Program-made: the position numbers and the translations under genes | Shown here: piece by piece, positions 8,569-16,675 of the stretch | How positions within the stretch are numbered: position 1 is the first letter of the stretch | Layout of the letters: every line of letters starts with the position of its first letter | Notes under the pieces: model-generated | The model's input: the letters and a program-made list of their open reading frames with translations, nothing else | The model's database searches: none | Told to the model about the DNA's origin: nothing | Source: Pigmentiphaga daeguensis | GTDB lineage: Bacteria > Pseudomonadota > Gammaproteobacteria > Burkholderiales > Burkholderiaceae_B | Direction of reading: 5' to 3' | Assembly (NCBI RefSeq): GCF_039523035.1 | Contig: NZ_BAAAEN010000003.1 | Span: forward strand, 186,001 to 250,000 | DNA: 64,000 nt

Positions 8569-9816
8569 CTACTTATCGAAAGGGGTGCCGATGGTTTCGG
8601 CGGCGGCCTGGCGCAAGGCCGCCATGGCGGCCAGGCAGGCCGACGATGCCAACGCGTCCCGGCGCTGGGTGATGCCGATGCCCCGCTCGGTCCCGGCCAG
8701 GGGACCGCTTGCGTGGACCAGCAGCCCGGCCTCCACCTCCGCGCGTACCTGCAACGGCGAAACCAGCGCCACATGGTCGCCGGACAACAGGACCGACCGC
8801 ACCACGGCCGTGCTATGGGCCTGCATGGAGACACCAGGCATGGGAATGCCCGCCTGCTCGAACAAGTGGTCGAACACCCGCTTCGCCGGCGTGCCGGGCA
8901 AGGGCCCCACCCAGGGATAGGCCGCCATCCGGCGCAACGAAGGGTGCCGGCGGCGCGCCAGCAGCGGATGGCCGGCGCGCACGACCGCCACGAAGCGATC
9001 GACGAACAACACTTCCTCGACGAAGTCGGCGGCCAACGCGGCGCCGCGCAAGGGACCGACCATGAAATCGATGTCGGCGGCGCGCAGCATCTCGGTCAAG
9101 GCCTCGTAGGTACCGCCCTTGATGGTCAGCGAGATGTCGGGCTCGGCGCCGATCGCGAGCGCGGCCGCGCGAGGCACCAGTACGTCGCCGGCCATCGGCA
9201 ACGAGCCTATCGACACGCTCCGCCCTCCCAGTCCTCGCCAGCGGGCCAGTTCCTCGTGCCCGATCCTAATCTCGGCCATGGCCCGGCGCGCGTGCAGCAG
9301 GAGCCAGCGGCCCGATTCGTTGAGCCGCGTGCCGACGCGCGTCCGCTCGAACAAGGGAAGCCTGGCCAGATGCTCGAGCCGGCGCAGCGCCTGATGCAGC
9401 GCCGACTGGGAAATGCCCAGCGCATCCGCCGCGGCCCCTTCGGTGGCATGTTCCGCGCGCAGGGCCAGCGCCGCCAGCGAGGTATCGCCGACCAGACGCG
9501 GCAAGGCCATCGCCGACTCCGGCGCACCGCGCAACCGCAAACCTTCGGCGGCCGCACGCAGCAAGGCCATCGCGCGCGCGACCCGCAAGGCCAGAACCTC
9601 GCCGGCCGCCGTGGCCGCCATGCCCCGGGCGCCGCGATCGAACAGGCGTACGCCCAGCAGCGACTCCGCCTCCTGGACGGCCCGGGTGACCGAAGAAGCG
9701 GACTGGTGCAGCGCCCGCGCGGCCGGCGTCACGCCCCCGGCCTGCGCCACCGCGGCGACCGCGCGCAGCACGCGCAGCGGCACGACGGCCCGCGCGTCGG
9801 CCTCGGCCCGGTTCAT
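8569..9816 (-). CDS. LysR-type regulator with two N-terminal HTH domains
   Basis: LysR-family regulator of 415 residues, about 100 longer than usual. The excess is explained by two successive LysR-type winged-helix HTH segments. The first (about residues 13-70) reads VTPAARALHQSASSVTRAVQ then LLGVRLFDRGARG. The second (about 115-175) reads AAADALGISQSALHQALRRL then LPLFERTRVGTRLNESGRWL. A substrate-binding domain follows from about 205 (SVSIGSLPMAGDVLVPRAAA, FMVGPLRGAAL). The start at 9816 overlaps the stop of the upstream iclR gene in ATGA, so the two regulators are translationally coupled. It probably controls the divergent operon at 10719-14706 or the downstream genes to 6512. Confidence 0.9.
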   Translation of the reverse strand: MNRAEADARAVVPLRVLRAVAAVAQAGGVTPAARALHQSASSVTRAVQEAESLLGVRLFDRGARGMAATAAGEVLALRVARAMALLRAAAEGLRLRGAPESAMALPRLVGDTSLAALALRAEHATEGAAADALGISQSALHQALRRLEHLARLPLFERTRVGTRLNESGRWLLLHARRAMAEIRIGHEELARWRGLGGRSVSIGSLPMAGDVLVPRAAALAIGAEPDISLTIKGGTYEALTEMLRAADIDFMVGPLRGAALAADFVEEVLFVDRFVAVVRAGHPLLARRRHPSLRRMAAYPWVGPLPGTPAKRVFDHLFEQAGIPMPGVSMQAHSTAVVRSVLLSGDHVALVSPLQVRAEVEAGLLVHASGPLAGTERGIGITQRRDALASSACLAAMAALRQAAAETIGTPFDK

Positions 9817-10592
9817 CTGGGCATCATCGACTGGATCCGCTCGGCGGCCTTCAACAGCACCGGCAGGCATGCGCTCTTCAATTCGGATGCCTTGCGGCTT
9901 CCCAGCACCATGCTGACGCTCAGCCCGGCCACCATGCGCCCGTCGCTGCCGCGCAGCGGCACCGCCACGCCGGCGAAGCCGTCCACCAGTTCGCTGATGG
10001 AGATGCAGTATCCATCGCCGCGCACCTGCCTGACCAGCTTGCGCAGCGCGGCCTTGGACACCGTCGTGGTGGACGTCAGGCGCTTGGGCTCCACCGTTTG
10101 CAGGTACTTTTCCAGCGCGTCGTCCTCGAGTCCCGACAACAGCACGCGCCCGAGGGAATGGGGATAGGCCGGCAGCCGGCTCCCCACCGACAGATCCAGC
10201 CGGAACGGCTTGGGCGCATCCTCGCGCGCCAGGAACACGACGTCCTCGCGGTCCAGCACGCCCAGCGAGCAGGTCTCCCCCAGCACGTCGGCCACTTCCC
10301 GCATCGCCGCGCGCGCGAGCTGCGGCAGCTTCATCGCGGCGAAGTACGCGTACCCCAGTTCCAGCACCTTGGGCGTTACCGAGAACTGCCTTCCCTCCTG
10401 GCCCACGTAGCCCAGCTTCTCCAGCGTCAGCAGGATGCGCCGCGCGGCCGCGCGCGTCACGCCCAGTCGCTCGGCCACGTCCTGCATGGTCAGCGACGGC
10501 ACGCCGCCCGCGTAGATCTGCAACACCTGCAGGCCGTTGGCCAGGCCGTCGAGGAACTCCTCTTTCTTTTCCTTTTCTTCGCTCTGCGTCAT
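9813..10592 (-). CDS. IclR-family transcriptional regulator
   Basis: IclR-family regulator, 259 residues. The N-terminal winged HTH (about residues 10-75) contains LTMQDVAERLGVTRAAARRI and LEKLGYV. The C-terminal effector domain (about 90-255) contains LGETCSLGVLDREDVVFLAR, the PAYPHSLGRVLLS block and GYCISISELVDGFAGVAVPL. It resembles the PcaR/PobR branch that regulates aromatic catabolism. It is transcribed divergently from the Bug-M24-TauD-hydrolase operon, and a perfect dyad lies in the shared intergenic region. It is followed by, and overlaps, the two-HTH LysR gene. Being the local repressor or activator of the divergent operon is an inference from position. Confidence 0.93.
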   Translation of the reverse strand: MTQSEEKEKKEEFLDGLANGLQVLQIYAGGVPSLTMQDVAERLGVTRAAARRILLTLEKLGYVGQEGRQFSVTPKVLELGYAYFAAMKLPQLARAAMREVADVLGETCSLGVLDREDVVFLAREDAPKPFRLDLSVGSRLPAYPHSLGRVLLSGLEDDALEKYLQTVEPKRLTSTTTVSKAALRKLVRQVRGDGYCISISELVDGFAGVAVPLRGSDGRMVAGLSVSMVLGSRKASELKSACLPVLLKAAERIQSMMPR

Positions 10593-10629
10593 GTCCGTTC
10601 GTGTCCCGTGGCACCGCGTGGATTGTAGT

Positions 10630-10658
10630 TTGACAGTCTCGCCCTCCGGGCGTAAATT
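10630..10658 (+). promoter_or_regulatory. Sigma-70 promoter of the bug-M24-tauD-hydrolase operon
   Basis: A consensus -35 TTGACA (10630-10635) and a -10 TAAATT (10653-10658) with a 17-nt spacer lie about 60 nt upstream of the Bug start at 10719. The IclR-side gene diverges from the other end of this region. Confidence 0.72.
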
Positions 10659-10662
10659 TAAT

Positions 10663-10682
10663 TAGCGAACTTTTGTTCGCTA
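10663..10682. promoter_or_regulatory. Perfect dyad TAGCGAAC-TTTT-GTTCGCTA, probable operator
   Basis: Eight-base perfect inverted repeat with a 4-nt spacer, positioned just downstream of the -10 box and over the expected transcription start. Palindromes of this size and placement are typical for IclR-family repressors. The adjacent IclR protein is the obvious candidate ligand; LysR binding is less likely because it does not overlap the regulator's own side. Confidence 0.62.
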
Positions 10683-10718
10683 TTTAAGGGTGTTTTCAGA
10701 ACCCGACCAGGAGACCTC

Positions 10719-11696
10719 ATGCGCAAGACCTTGCGACTCACACTGGGGCTGGCCTGCCTGGCGGCGGCCGGCTTCGCCACCAGCGCGGCGGCGGCCGACG
10801 CCTATCCGGCCAGGCCGATACGCTTCATCGTTCCCGCGGCCGCGGGCGGACCGACCGAGATCGTGACCCGCATGCTGGCCGAGAAAATGTCCGACAGCAT
10901 GGGCGTGCCCGTGGTCGTCGAGGCCAAGCCCGGCGCCGGCGGCAACATCGGCGCCGACCTGGTGGCCAAGGCGGCGCCCGACGGCTACACCATCCTGATG
11001 GGCACCATGGGCACGCACGCGATCAACCAGACGCTGTACCGCTCGCTGCCCTTCGATCCTATCAAGGACTTCGCGCCCGTCACGCAGGTCGTGTCCTATC
11101 CGCTCATGGTGGTGAGCAACCCCAGGCTGCCGGTGCACGACGTGGCCGGGCTCATCGCCTACGCCAAGGCCCATCCCGGCGCGCTGAACCGCGCCTCGGG
11201 CGGCAGCGGCACGTCCATGCACATGTCGGGCGAGCTGTTCAACGAGATGGCGGGCGTGTCCATGCAGCACATTCCGTACAAGGGCAGCCTGCCGGCGCTG
11301 ACCGACGTCATGGGCGGCCAGGCCGACCTTGCCTTCGACAGCATGGTGGTGGCGCTGCCCCTGGTGAAGGCGGGCAAGCTGCGGGCGCTGGCCGTGACCG
11401 GCCCCAGGCGTTCGCCCGCCGCGCCCGACGTGCCGGCCATCGCCGAGACCGTGCCGGGCTACGCGATGACGTCGTGGATAGGCGTCTTCGCCCCCGCGGG
11501 CACGCCGCGCCCCATCGTCGACCGGTTGCAGCGCGAAATCGCCAAGGCGCTGACCGACCAGAAGATCAAGGAACAACTCACTTCGCAGGCCGCCGACCCC
11601 GTCGGCAGCACCCCCGACGATTTCGCCCGCTTCGTGCGCGAGGAAACCCAGAAGTGGGCCCCCGTCGTCAAGGCGTCCGGCGCGTCGGTTTCTTGA
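10719..11696 (+). CDS. Bug-family tripartite tricarboxylate receptor (periplasmic)
   Basis: Periplasmic Bug/TctC receptor, 325 residues. The signal peptide is LGLACLAAAGFATSAAAADA. The mature N-terminus is YPARPIRFIVPAAAGGPTEI and the second block is EAKPGAGGNIGADLVAKAAP then DGYTILMGTMG. In this protein AAAGGPTE replaces the common TPGGSTD, a variation in the ligand-contact loop. It is first in an operon with an M24-fold enzyme (17 nt downstream), a TauD-type dioxygenase and an alpha/beta hydrolase, so its ligand is probably the substrate of that pathway. A GGAGACC ribosome site precedes the ATG. Confidence 0.94.
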   Translation: MRKTLRLTLGLACLAAAGFATSAAAADAYPARPIRFIVPAAAGGPTEIVTRMLAEKMSDSMGVPVVVEAKPGAGGNIGADLVAKAAPDGYTILMGTMGTHAINQTLYRSLPFDPIKDFAPVTQVVSYPLMVVSNPRLPVHDVAGLIAYAKAHPGALNRASGGSGTSMHMSGELFNEMAGVSMQHIPYKGSLPALTDVMGGQADLAFDSMVVALPLVKAGKLRALAVTGPRRSPAAPDVPAIAETVPGYAMTSWIGVFAPAGTPRPIVDRLQREIAKALTDQKIKEQLTSQAADPVGSTPDDFARFVREETQKWAPVVKASGASVS

Positions 11697-11713
11697 ACCA
11701 CGGAGACACACTC

Positions 11714-12862
11714 ATGCAGTCCATCGATTTTCCAGCGCGGCGCCGCAACGTCTCGCGTCACGTTCGCGAAGCGGGCTTCGACGCCTACCTCGGCACGCGC
11801 CAGGGCGCGCTGCACTACCTCAGCGGCGCCTTCATGCCCTGGCGTGGCGCCGTGCTGGTCACGGCCGACGGCAGCTGCGAATTCCTGTACTGGGCCATGG
11901 ACGCGGCGCGCGTGGCGGCCGAAGGCCACGACGTGGCCATGCACACCTTCGAGTTCTCCGACTTTCCTCAGTTGATCGCGCAGCGCCTGCGTCACCATGG
12001 ACTGGACCGGGGGCGCATCGGCCTCGACCTGGCCCACCCCGGCGCGGCGCAGGTCGCGCCCGGCATGCTGACCGCGGCCGAGTATTTCGAGATTTCCTCG
12101 CACCTGCCCGGCGCGAAACTGGAAAACGGCGTCGACCTGCTCGATGAAGCGATGCTGATCAAGGAGGCCGCCGAGATCGAGCGCCTGCGCCATGCGGCCC
12201 ACGTGTCGGACTACGGCTTCGAGCGCGGACTCGCGGCCGTCCGCCCGGGCGCGACCGAGAACGAGGTAGCGGGCGAGATCGAACGCGCGATCCGGCAACG
12301 CGGCAGCACCTGGTCCTGGGCCGTCACGGGCGGCACCGAGGTGGGCGCGGGCGAACGCACCGGCTTCCTGCGCGGCGTGACCCAGCAGGCCACCGACCGC
12401 CCCATCCGCAACAACGAGTTCGTCATCCTGGACCTGCACCCCATGCTGGACCTGTATCTGGCCGACACCGCGCTGCCAGTGTTCCTGGGCAAGCCGGACG
12501 CGCGGCAGCAGACCATGATCGACTGCTGGGAAGCCACCGTGGACACGATGCTGGCATCGCTGCGGCCCGGCCGCCCCATTCCCGACTGCGTCAAGGAAGG
12601 CCTGGCCGTGTTCGAGAAATTCGGCCTGGGCGAATTCGGCCTGCCGCTGTTCGGCCACGGACTGGGCACCTGCGCGCGCACTCGCCCCTTCATCAATCTG
12701 CGCAGCCAGGACACCGTGCGACCCGGCATGGTGGCGGCCCTGGGCACCCATCTCTACCAGCCCGGCGTGGGCGGACTGCGCCTGGAGTACCCCGTGCTCA
12801 TCGGCGAGCACGGCGCCGAGCCGCTGGTGCGCACGCCCGCGCGCGTGCAGCGCCTTTCCTGA
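11714..12862 (+). CDS. M24-fold (Xaa-Pro peptidase/creatinase-like) protein
   Basis: Pita-bread fold protein of the M24 superfamily, 382 residues. It has a creatinase-type N-terminal domain (about residues 1-145) and an M24 domain (about 155-382). Of the five metal ligands of aminopeptidase P, the two Asp (VILDLHPMLDLYLAD, spacing 11), the His (FGHGLG) and the last Glu (LRLEY) are present. However the Glu of the usual TIEPG block is replaced (AALGTHLYQPG), and the catalytic His after GHGxG is replaced by Arg (TCARTRPF). It is therefore probably not a classical metallopeptidase; hydrolases of the creatinase, ectoine-hydrolase or DMSP-lyase (DddP) kind are alternatives. Cytoplasmic; third-party partners are Bug and TauD genes on either side. 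Confidence 0.85.
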   Translation: MQSIDFPARRRNVSRHVREAGFDAYLGTRQGALHYLSGAFMPWRGAVLVTADGSCEFLYWAMDAARVAAEGHDVAMHTFEFSDFPQLIAQRLRHHGLDRGRIGLDLAHPGAAQVAPGMLTAAEYFEISSHLPGAKLENGVDLLDEAMLIKEAAEIERLRHAAHVSDYGFERGLAAVRPGATENEVAGEIERAIRQRGSTWSWAVTGGTEVGAGERTGFLRGVTQQATDRPIRNNEFVILDLHPMLDLYLADTALPVFLGKPDARQQTMIDCWEATVDTMLASLRPGRPIPDCVKEGLAVFEKFGLGEFGLPLFGHGLGTCARTRPFINLRSQDTVRPGMVAALGTHLYQPGVGGLRLEYPVLIGEHGAEPLVRTPARVQRLS

Positions 12863-12879
12863 CACGCAAGGAGCCAGAC

Positions 12880-13722
12880 ATGCAAGCCACTCCACTCAGT
12901 CCGCTGATCGGCGCCGCCCTGCGCGGCGTCGACCTGGGCAACCTGGACGACGCGACCTACGACGCGGTCTACCGCAGCTTCCTGGATCATCAGCTGCTGG
13001 TCTTCAAGGACCAGGCCCTGACCCCCGAGAAGCAGCTGGAATTCAGCCGCCGGCTCGGGCCGCTGGACATCCACGTGCTGTCCCAATACAACCATCCCGA
13101 ATACCCCGAGATCTTCGTGCTGTCCAACGAGGTCAAGGACGGCGTTCCCGCCGGCATCGCCGACGGCGGCTCATACTGGCATTCGGATTTCGCCTTCCGC
13201 GAAAAACCGTCCAAGGCGACCATCCTCAACGCCCAGGTCATCCCGCCCGAAGGCGGCAACACGCTGTTCGTCAACATGTATCGCGCGTACGAAGAACTGG
13301 ACGACAGCCTGAAGACGAGGCTGGAGGGGCAGCTCGCGGTGCATCGCTACCGGCCGCGCAGCGACAGGACCGACGACGGCACGCGCGTGGTCATGAATCG
13401 CAGCCAGCTGGCCCAGACGCCCGACGTCGAGCACCCCATCGTGCGCACCCATCCCGAGACCGGCCGCCGCGCGCTGTTCGTCCATCCCGGCATGACGGCC
13501 GAGATCGTGGGCTGGCCCGAGCGCGAAAGCCGCGAAATGCTGGACCACCTGTTCGCCCACTGCACGCAGGACCGCTACCAATACGCGCTGCAATGGTCGC
13601 CCGGCGACGTGGTCATGTGGGACAACCGCTGCGTCATGCACAAGGCGACCACGCGCGACCTGCCCGCGCACCTGAAGCGGACCATCCTGCGCACCACCGT
13701 GCTGGGCGACCGGCCGGTCTGA
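12880..13722 (+). CDS. TauD/TfdA-family Fe(II)/2-oxoglutarate dioxygenase
   Basis: Alpha-ketoglutarate-dependent dioxygenase, 280 residues. The iron triad is visible: HSD in SYWHSDFAFREKP (about residues 102-104) and the distal His in MWDNRCVMHKATTRD (about 250). The 2-oxoglutarate-binding Arg is in the HLKRTILRTTVLGD segment. The start opens with the family's LSPLIGAALRGVDL and LLVFKDQALTPEKQLEFSRR. Known relatives act on taurine, phenoxyacetates, alkyl sulfates or betaines; the substrate here is not apparent. It lies 17 nt after the M24 gene and 24 nt before an alpha/beta hydrolase. Confidence 0.94.
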   Translation: MQATPLSPLIGAALRGVDLGNLDDATYDAVYRSFLDHQLLVFKDQALTPEKQLEFSRRLGPLDIHVLSQYNHPEYPEIFVLSNEVKDGVPAGIADGGSYWHSDFAFREKPSKATILNAQVIPPEGGNTLFVNMYRAYEELDDSLKTRLEGQLAVHRYRPRSDRTDDGTRVVMNRSQLAQTPDVEHPIVRTHPETGRRALFVHPGMTAEIVGWPERESREMLDHLFAHCTQDRYQYALQWSPGDVVMWDNRCVMHKATTRDLPAHLKRTILRTTVLGDRPV

Positions 13723-13746
13723 AGGCACCTCGCCCGGGCCAGCACC

Positions 13747-14706
13747 ATGACCGACCTTCCCGCCGCGACCGGCGTCCACATCGAACCGGGGCTGCCCCTG
13801 GACCTGGGCGGGCGCCTCGCGCCCGCCCGGCTATCCTGGTGCCGCTACGGGCCGGAACCCGCGCAGGCCTCGCGCGTGGTGCTTTTCCTGCACGGCATCT
13901 CCGCCAGCCCGCAGGCGCTGCCGATACCCGGAGCCGATCCGGCTCCCGACGCGGGCTGGGGCGCCGGGTGGATAGGGCCCGGCCGCCACTACGACACGCG
14001 CGATTGCTGCGTGCTCGTCCCCAACGCGCTCGGATCCTGCTTCGGCTCCAGCGGACCGTCGTCGCAAGCCGACCCGGCCGGTTTTCCCGCCGTCACCATC
14101 GGCGATACCGTCCGCCTGCAAGGACGCTGGCTCGCCTCGCTGGGCATCTCGCGGCTGGACGAAGTCATCGGCTATTCCTACGGCGGCTACCAGGCCTTCC
14201 AATGGGCGGTGGCGGCTCCCGCGGACACCTCGCGCGTCGTCGTGCTGGCCTCCGGGCCGGCGGGCAACGGAACGCCCGCCGAACTGGACCGGTTGCGCGC
14301 CCTGGCCCGGGCCTGGCAGGCCGGCGAGCCGCAAGCCCGGGCGCAATGGCAGCGGCTGCGCGAGGCGACGCTGACCCGCTACGGCCAGGCCGATTGGCTG
14401 GCCGCCAGCGGCGTGGCCGATCCCGCGCCGGCCATCGCCCACGAAGCCGCCCGCTGGACCGAGCGGTTCTCCCCCTGGTCGCTGGCCGCCCTTCGGAAGG
14501 CGGCCATGAGCTTCGATGTGCGGGCGAGGCTGCCGGCTTGCCGCACGCCGGTACGCTGGCTGCTGGGCAGCGGCGACCGGCTCTTCCCGCCGGAACACGG
14601 GCTCGTCCTTTCCCCGTTCATCCGCCAGGCCGTCGTCCACGGCCGGGCGGGGCATCTCTCACCCATGCTGGAAAGCGCCGCCTGGCAGCGAGCCCTGCAC
14701 GCCTGA
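13747..14706 (+). CDS. Alpha/beta hydrolase, homoserine acetyltransferase-like
   Basis: Alpha/beta-fold protein of the MetX/COG2021 type, 319 residues, with no signal peptide. The nucleophile elbow is GYSYGGYQAF (Ser about residue 149), the acid is in GSGDRLFPPEHGL, and the His is in HGRAGHLSPM. The oxyanion block VVLFLHGISASPQALP is near residue 47. It probably hydrolyses or transfers an acyl group on an intermediate made by the preceding dioxygenase. True MetX is unlikely: the protein is shorter and genetic context is catabolic. It is the last gene of the four-gene operon, 24 nt after tauD-like. Confidence 0.86.
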   Translation: MTDLPAATGVHIEPGLPLDLGGRLAPARLSWCRYGPEPAQASRVVLFLHGISASPQALPIPGADPAPDAGWGAGWIGPGRHYDTRDCCVLVPNALGSCFGSSGPSSQADPAGFPAVTIGDTVRLQGRWLASLGISRLDEVIGYSYGGYQAFQWAVAAPADTSRVVVLASGPAGNGTPAELDRLRALARAWQAGEPQARAQWQRLREATLTRYGQADWLAASGVADPAPAIAHEAARWTERFSPWSLAALRKAAMSFDVRARLPACRTPVRWLLGSGDRLFPPEHGLVLSPFIRQAVVHGRAGHLSPMLESAAWQRALHA

Positions 14707-14793
14707 GGCGTTACAGCCGCTTGCGATTGCCTCCCGGCCGGGGCCGGCCGCCAGGCGTTAAGCTGGATGGCTCTGTCAACCAGGAGGCGTCTC

Positions 14794-15219
14794 ATGAAGA
14801 AATCGGCTTCGGCCGTCTGGAAAGGCGGCATCAAGGACGGCAAGGGTACGCTCAGTACCGAAAGCGGCGTGCTTTCGCAAACCCCCTACAGCTTCCACAC
14901 CCGGTTCGAGGGAGGCAAAGGCACCAACCCCGAGGAATTGATAGGCGCGGCCCATGCCGGCTGCTTCTCGATGGCCCTGTCCGCCGAACTCGGCAAGGCG
15001 GGCATGACCGCGGAAAGCATAGCGACCACCGCCACGGTCACGCTGGACAAGGTGGGAGACGGCTTCTCGATCACCGCGGTGCACCTGGACGTGGAAGTCG
15101 CCATTCCCGGCGCCTCCCAGGCGGCCTTCGAGACCGCGGCCAATTCGGCCAAGGCCGGCTGCCCGGTGTCCAAGGTGCTGAACGCGCAGATCACGATGGA
15201 TGCCCGGTTGAAGGCCTGA
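14794..15219 (+). CDS. osmC: OsmC-family peroxiredoxin
   Basis: OsmC-type thiol peroxidase, 141 residues, that reduces organic hydroperoxides in the cytoplasm. The two peroxidatic cysteines are visible in AAHAGCFSMALSAEL (about residue 59) and in AKAGCPVSKVLNAQI (about residue 124). The N-terminal Trp-containing strand KKSASAVWKGGIKDGKG matches E. coli OsmC. The start is set by AGGAGG at 14782-14787. Its last 29 nt overlap the 3' end of the convergent permease gene. Confidence 0.94.
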   Translation: MKKSASAVWKGGIKDGKGTLSTESGVLSQTPYSFHTRFEGGKGTNPEELIGAAHAGCFSMALSAELGKAGMTAESIATTATVTLDKVGDGFSITAVHLDVEVAIPGASQAAFETAANSAKAGCPVSKVLNAQITMDARLKA

Positions 15220-16609
15220 GGCCGGGCTGGCCTTTCGGGGCGTGCTTCCTGTACCAGCCGGCGTAGACCGCCGACAGCAGGACCAGCATGGGCACGCCGC
15301 ACAGCAACGTCATCCGGAACTCGCGGGTGAAATAAGTGGTGGCCAGCGCGGCCAGCATCAGGGCGGCCCCGAGCACGGACGTCGACGGGAACCCCCACAT
15401 CCTGAAGACCAGCGCCTGGCCGCGGTAGCGGCGGCGGAAGAACAGGTGCGTGAGGAAGATCATCAGCCACGTGAACATCGCGCCGAACATCGATACCGAC
15501 ATCATCAGCGTGAACGCGGCCTCGGGATAGGCCACGTTCAGCACCGCGGCCAGCGCGATGCCGATGGCCGACAGGAACAGGGCCGCCGCCGGCACGCCCC
15601 GTGCGTTCACCCGGCCCAGGCGTTCGGGAGCATAGCCGGCGCGGGACAGGCTGAACATCATGCGCGTGGTGATATAGAGCTGGCTGTTCATGGCCGACAA
15701 CGCCGCCACCAGGACCACGAAGTTGATGACGCTGGCCGCGCCAGGCACCCGGGTAGCCGCCATGACCTTGACGAAAGGACTTTCATCCACGCCCGCGGCG
15801 GTCCACGGCACGATGGCCAGCATCAGCGCGAGGGTCAGCAGGTAGAAGAACACCAGCCGGAACAGCGTCGCGCGGAAGGCCCGCCTGACGGCCTGCTGCG
15901 GGTCGCGCGCCTCGCCGGCGGCGACCGCGATCATCTCTATGCTCAGATAGCTGAAGATCGAGACGATCACCGCCACCCACATGCCCCACCACCCCTTGGG
16001 AAAGAACCCTCCATGCGACGTGTAATTGGCCAAGCCGACGCCTGAACCGGCGGGCGCCTCATACACCAGGTGGGCGCCCAGCAGGATGAAGCCGACGATG
16101 GCGGCAATCTTGAGCATCGAGAACACATATTCCACCGCGCCGAAAACCTTCACGCTCAGGGCGTTCACGCCGATCAGCGCGGCCGAGAACCCCACGATCC
16201 AGTACCAGCCGGGCACCGCCGGAAACCAGAACTTCATGTAGACCGCGATGGCGGTCACCTCGGTGCCGACCGCGAACACGATGGACGCCCAATAGGCGTA
16301 CCGGACCAGGAACCCCGCCCATGGGCCGATGTAGTGCTCGGCATAGGCGCCGAACGAACCGGAGGTGGGATGGGCCACGGTCATTTCCGCCAGGCATCCC
16401 ATCAGCAGCAGGGCGATCAGCGCGCCGATGGCATAGCTGACCAGCACGCTGGGGCCGGCGAATCCGATGGCGAAGCCGCTCCCCAGGAACAGTCCCGTCC
16501 CGATGGCACCGCCTATCGCGATCATCGACAGCTGTCCCGTCGACAATCCGCGCTGTAGTCCTTGCTCGCGCTCGACGATCGTGTCGAAGCCCCGAGGCTG
16601 CTGCGTCAT
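15191..16609 (-). CDS. Amino-acid permease (AAT/APC family)
   Basis: Inner-membrane amino-acid transporter of the AAT branch, 472 residues, about 12 membrane helices. The N-terminal family block is GLSTGQLSMIAIGGAIGTGL followed by FLGSGFAIGFAGPSVLVSYA. The signature region GVNALSVKVFGAVEYVFSML and SIFSYLSIEMIAVAAGEARD is also typical. I chose the ATG at 16609 because AGGAGAT lies 6 nt before it. It starts 66 nt downstream of kynU on the same strand, so it may import tryptophan, kynurenine or another aromatic amino acid; that is inference from context. The 3' end overlaps osmC antisense by 29 nt. Confidence 0.92.
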   Translation of the reverse strand: MTQQPRGFDTIVEREQGLQRGLSTGQLSMIAIGGAIGTGLFLGSGFAIGFAGPSVLVSYAIGALIALLLMGCLAEMTVAHPTSGSFGAYAEHYIGPWAGFLVRYAYWASIVFAVGTEVTAIAVYMKFWFPAVPGWYWIVGFSAALIGVNALSVKVFGAVEYVFSMLKIAAIVGFILLGAHLVYEAPAGSGVGLANYTSHGGFFPKGWWGMWVAVIVSIFSYLSIEMIAVAAGEARDPQQAVRRAFRATLFRLVFFYLLTLALMLAIVPWTAAGVDESPFVKVMAATRVPGAASVINFVVLVAALSAMNSQLYITTRMMFSLSRAGYAPERLGRVNARGVPAAALFLSAIGIALAAVLNVAYPEAAFTLMMSVSMFGAMFTWLMIFLTHLFFRRRYRGQALVFRMWGFPSTSVLGAALMLAALATTYFTREFRMTLLCGVPMLVLLSAVYAGWYRKHAPKGQPGLRPSTGHPS

Positions 16610-16675
16610 GAGTATCTCCTCCATGGGCCGCGCCCCGCGGCGCGGCTGTTGATTTCTTGTGGCCGGGGAAAGCGG

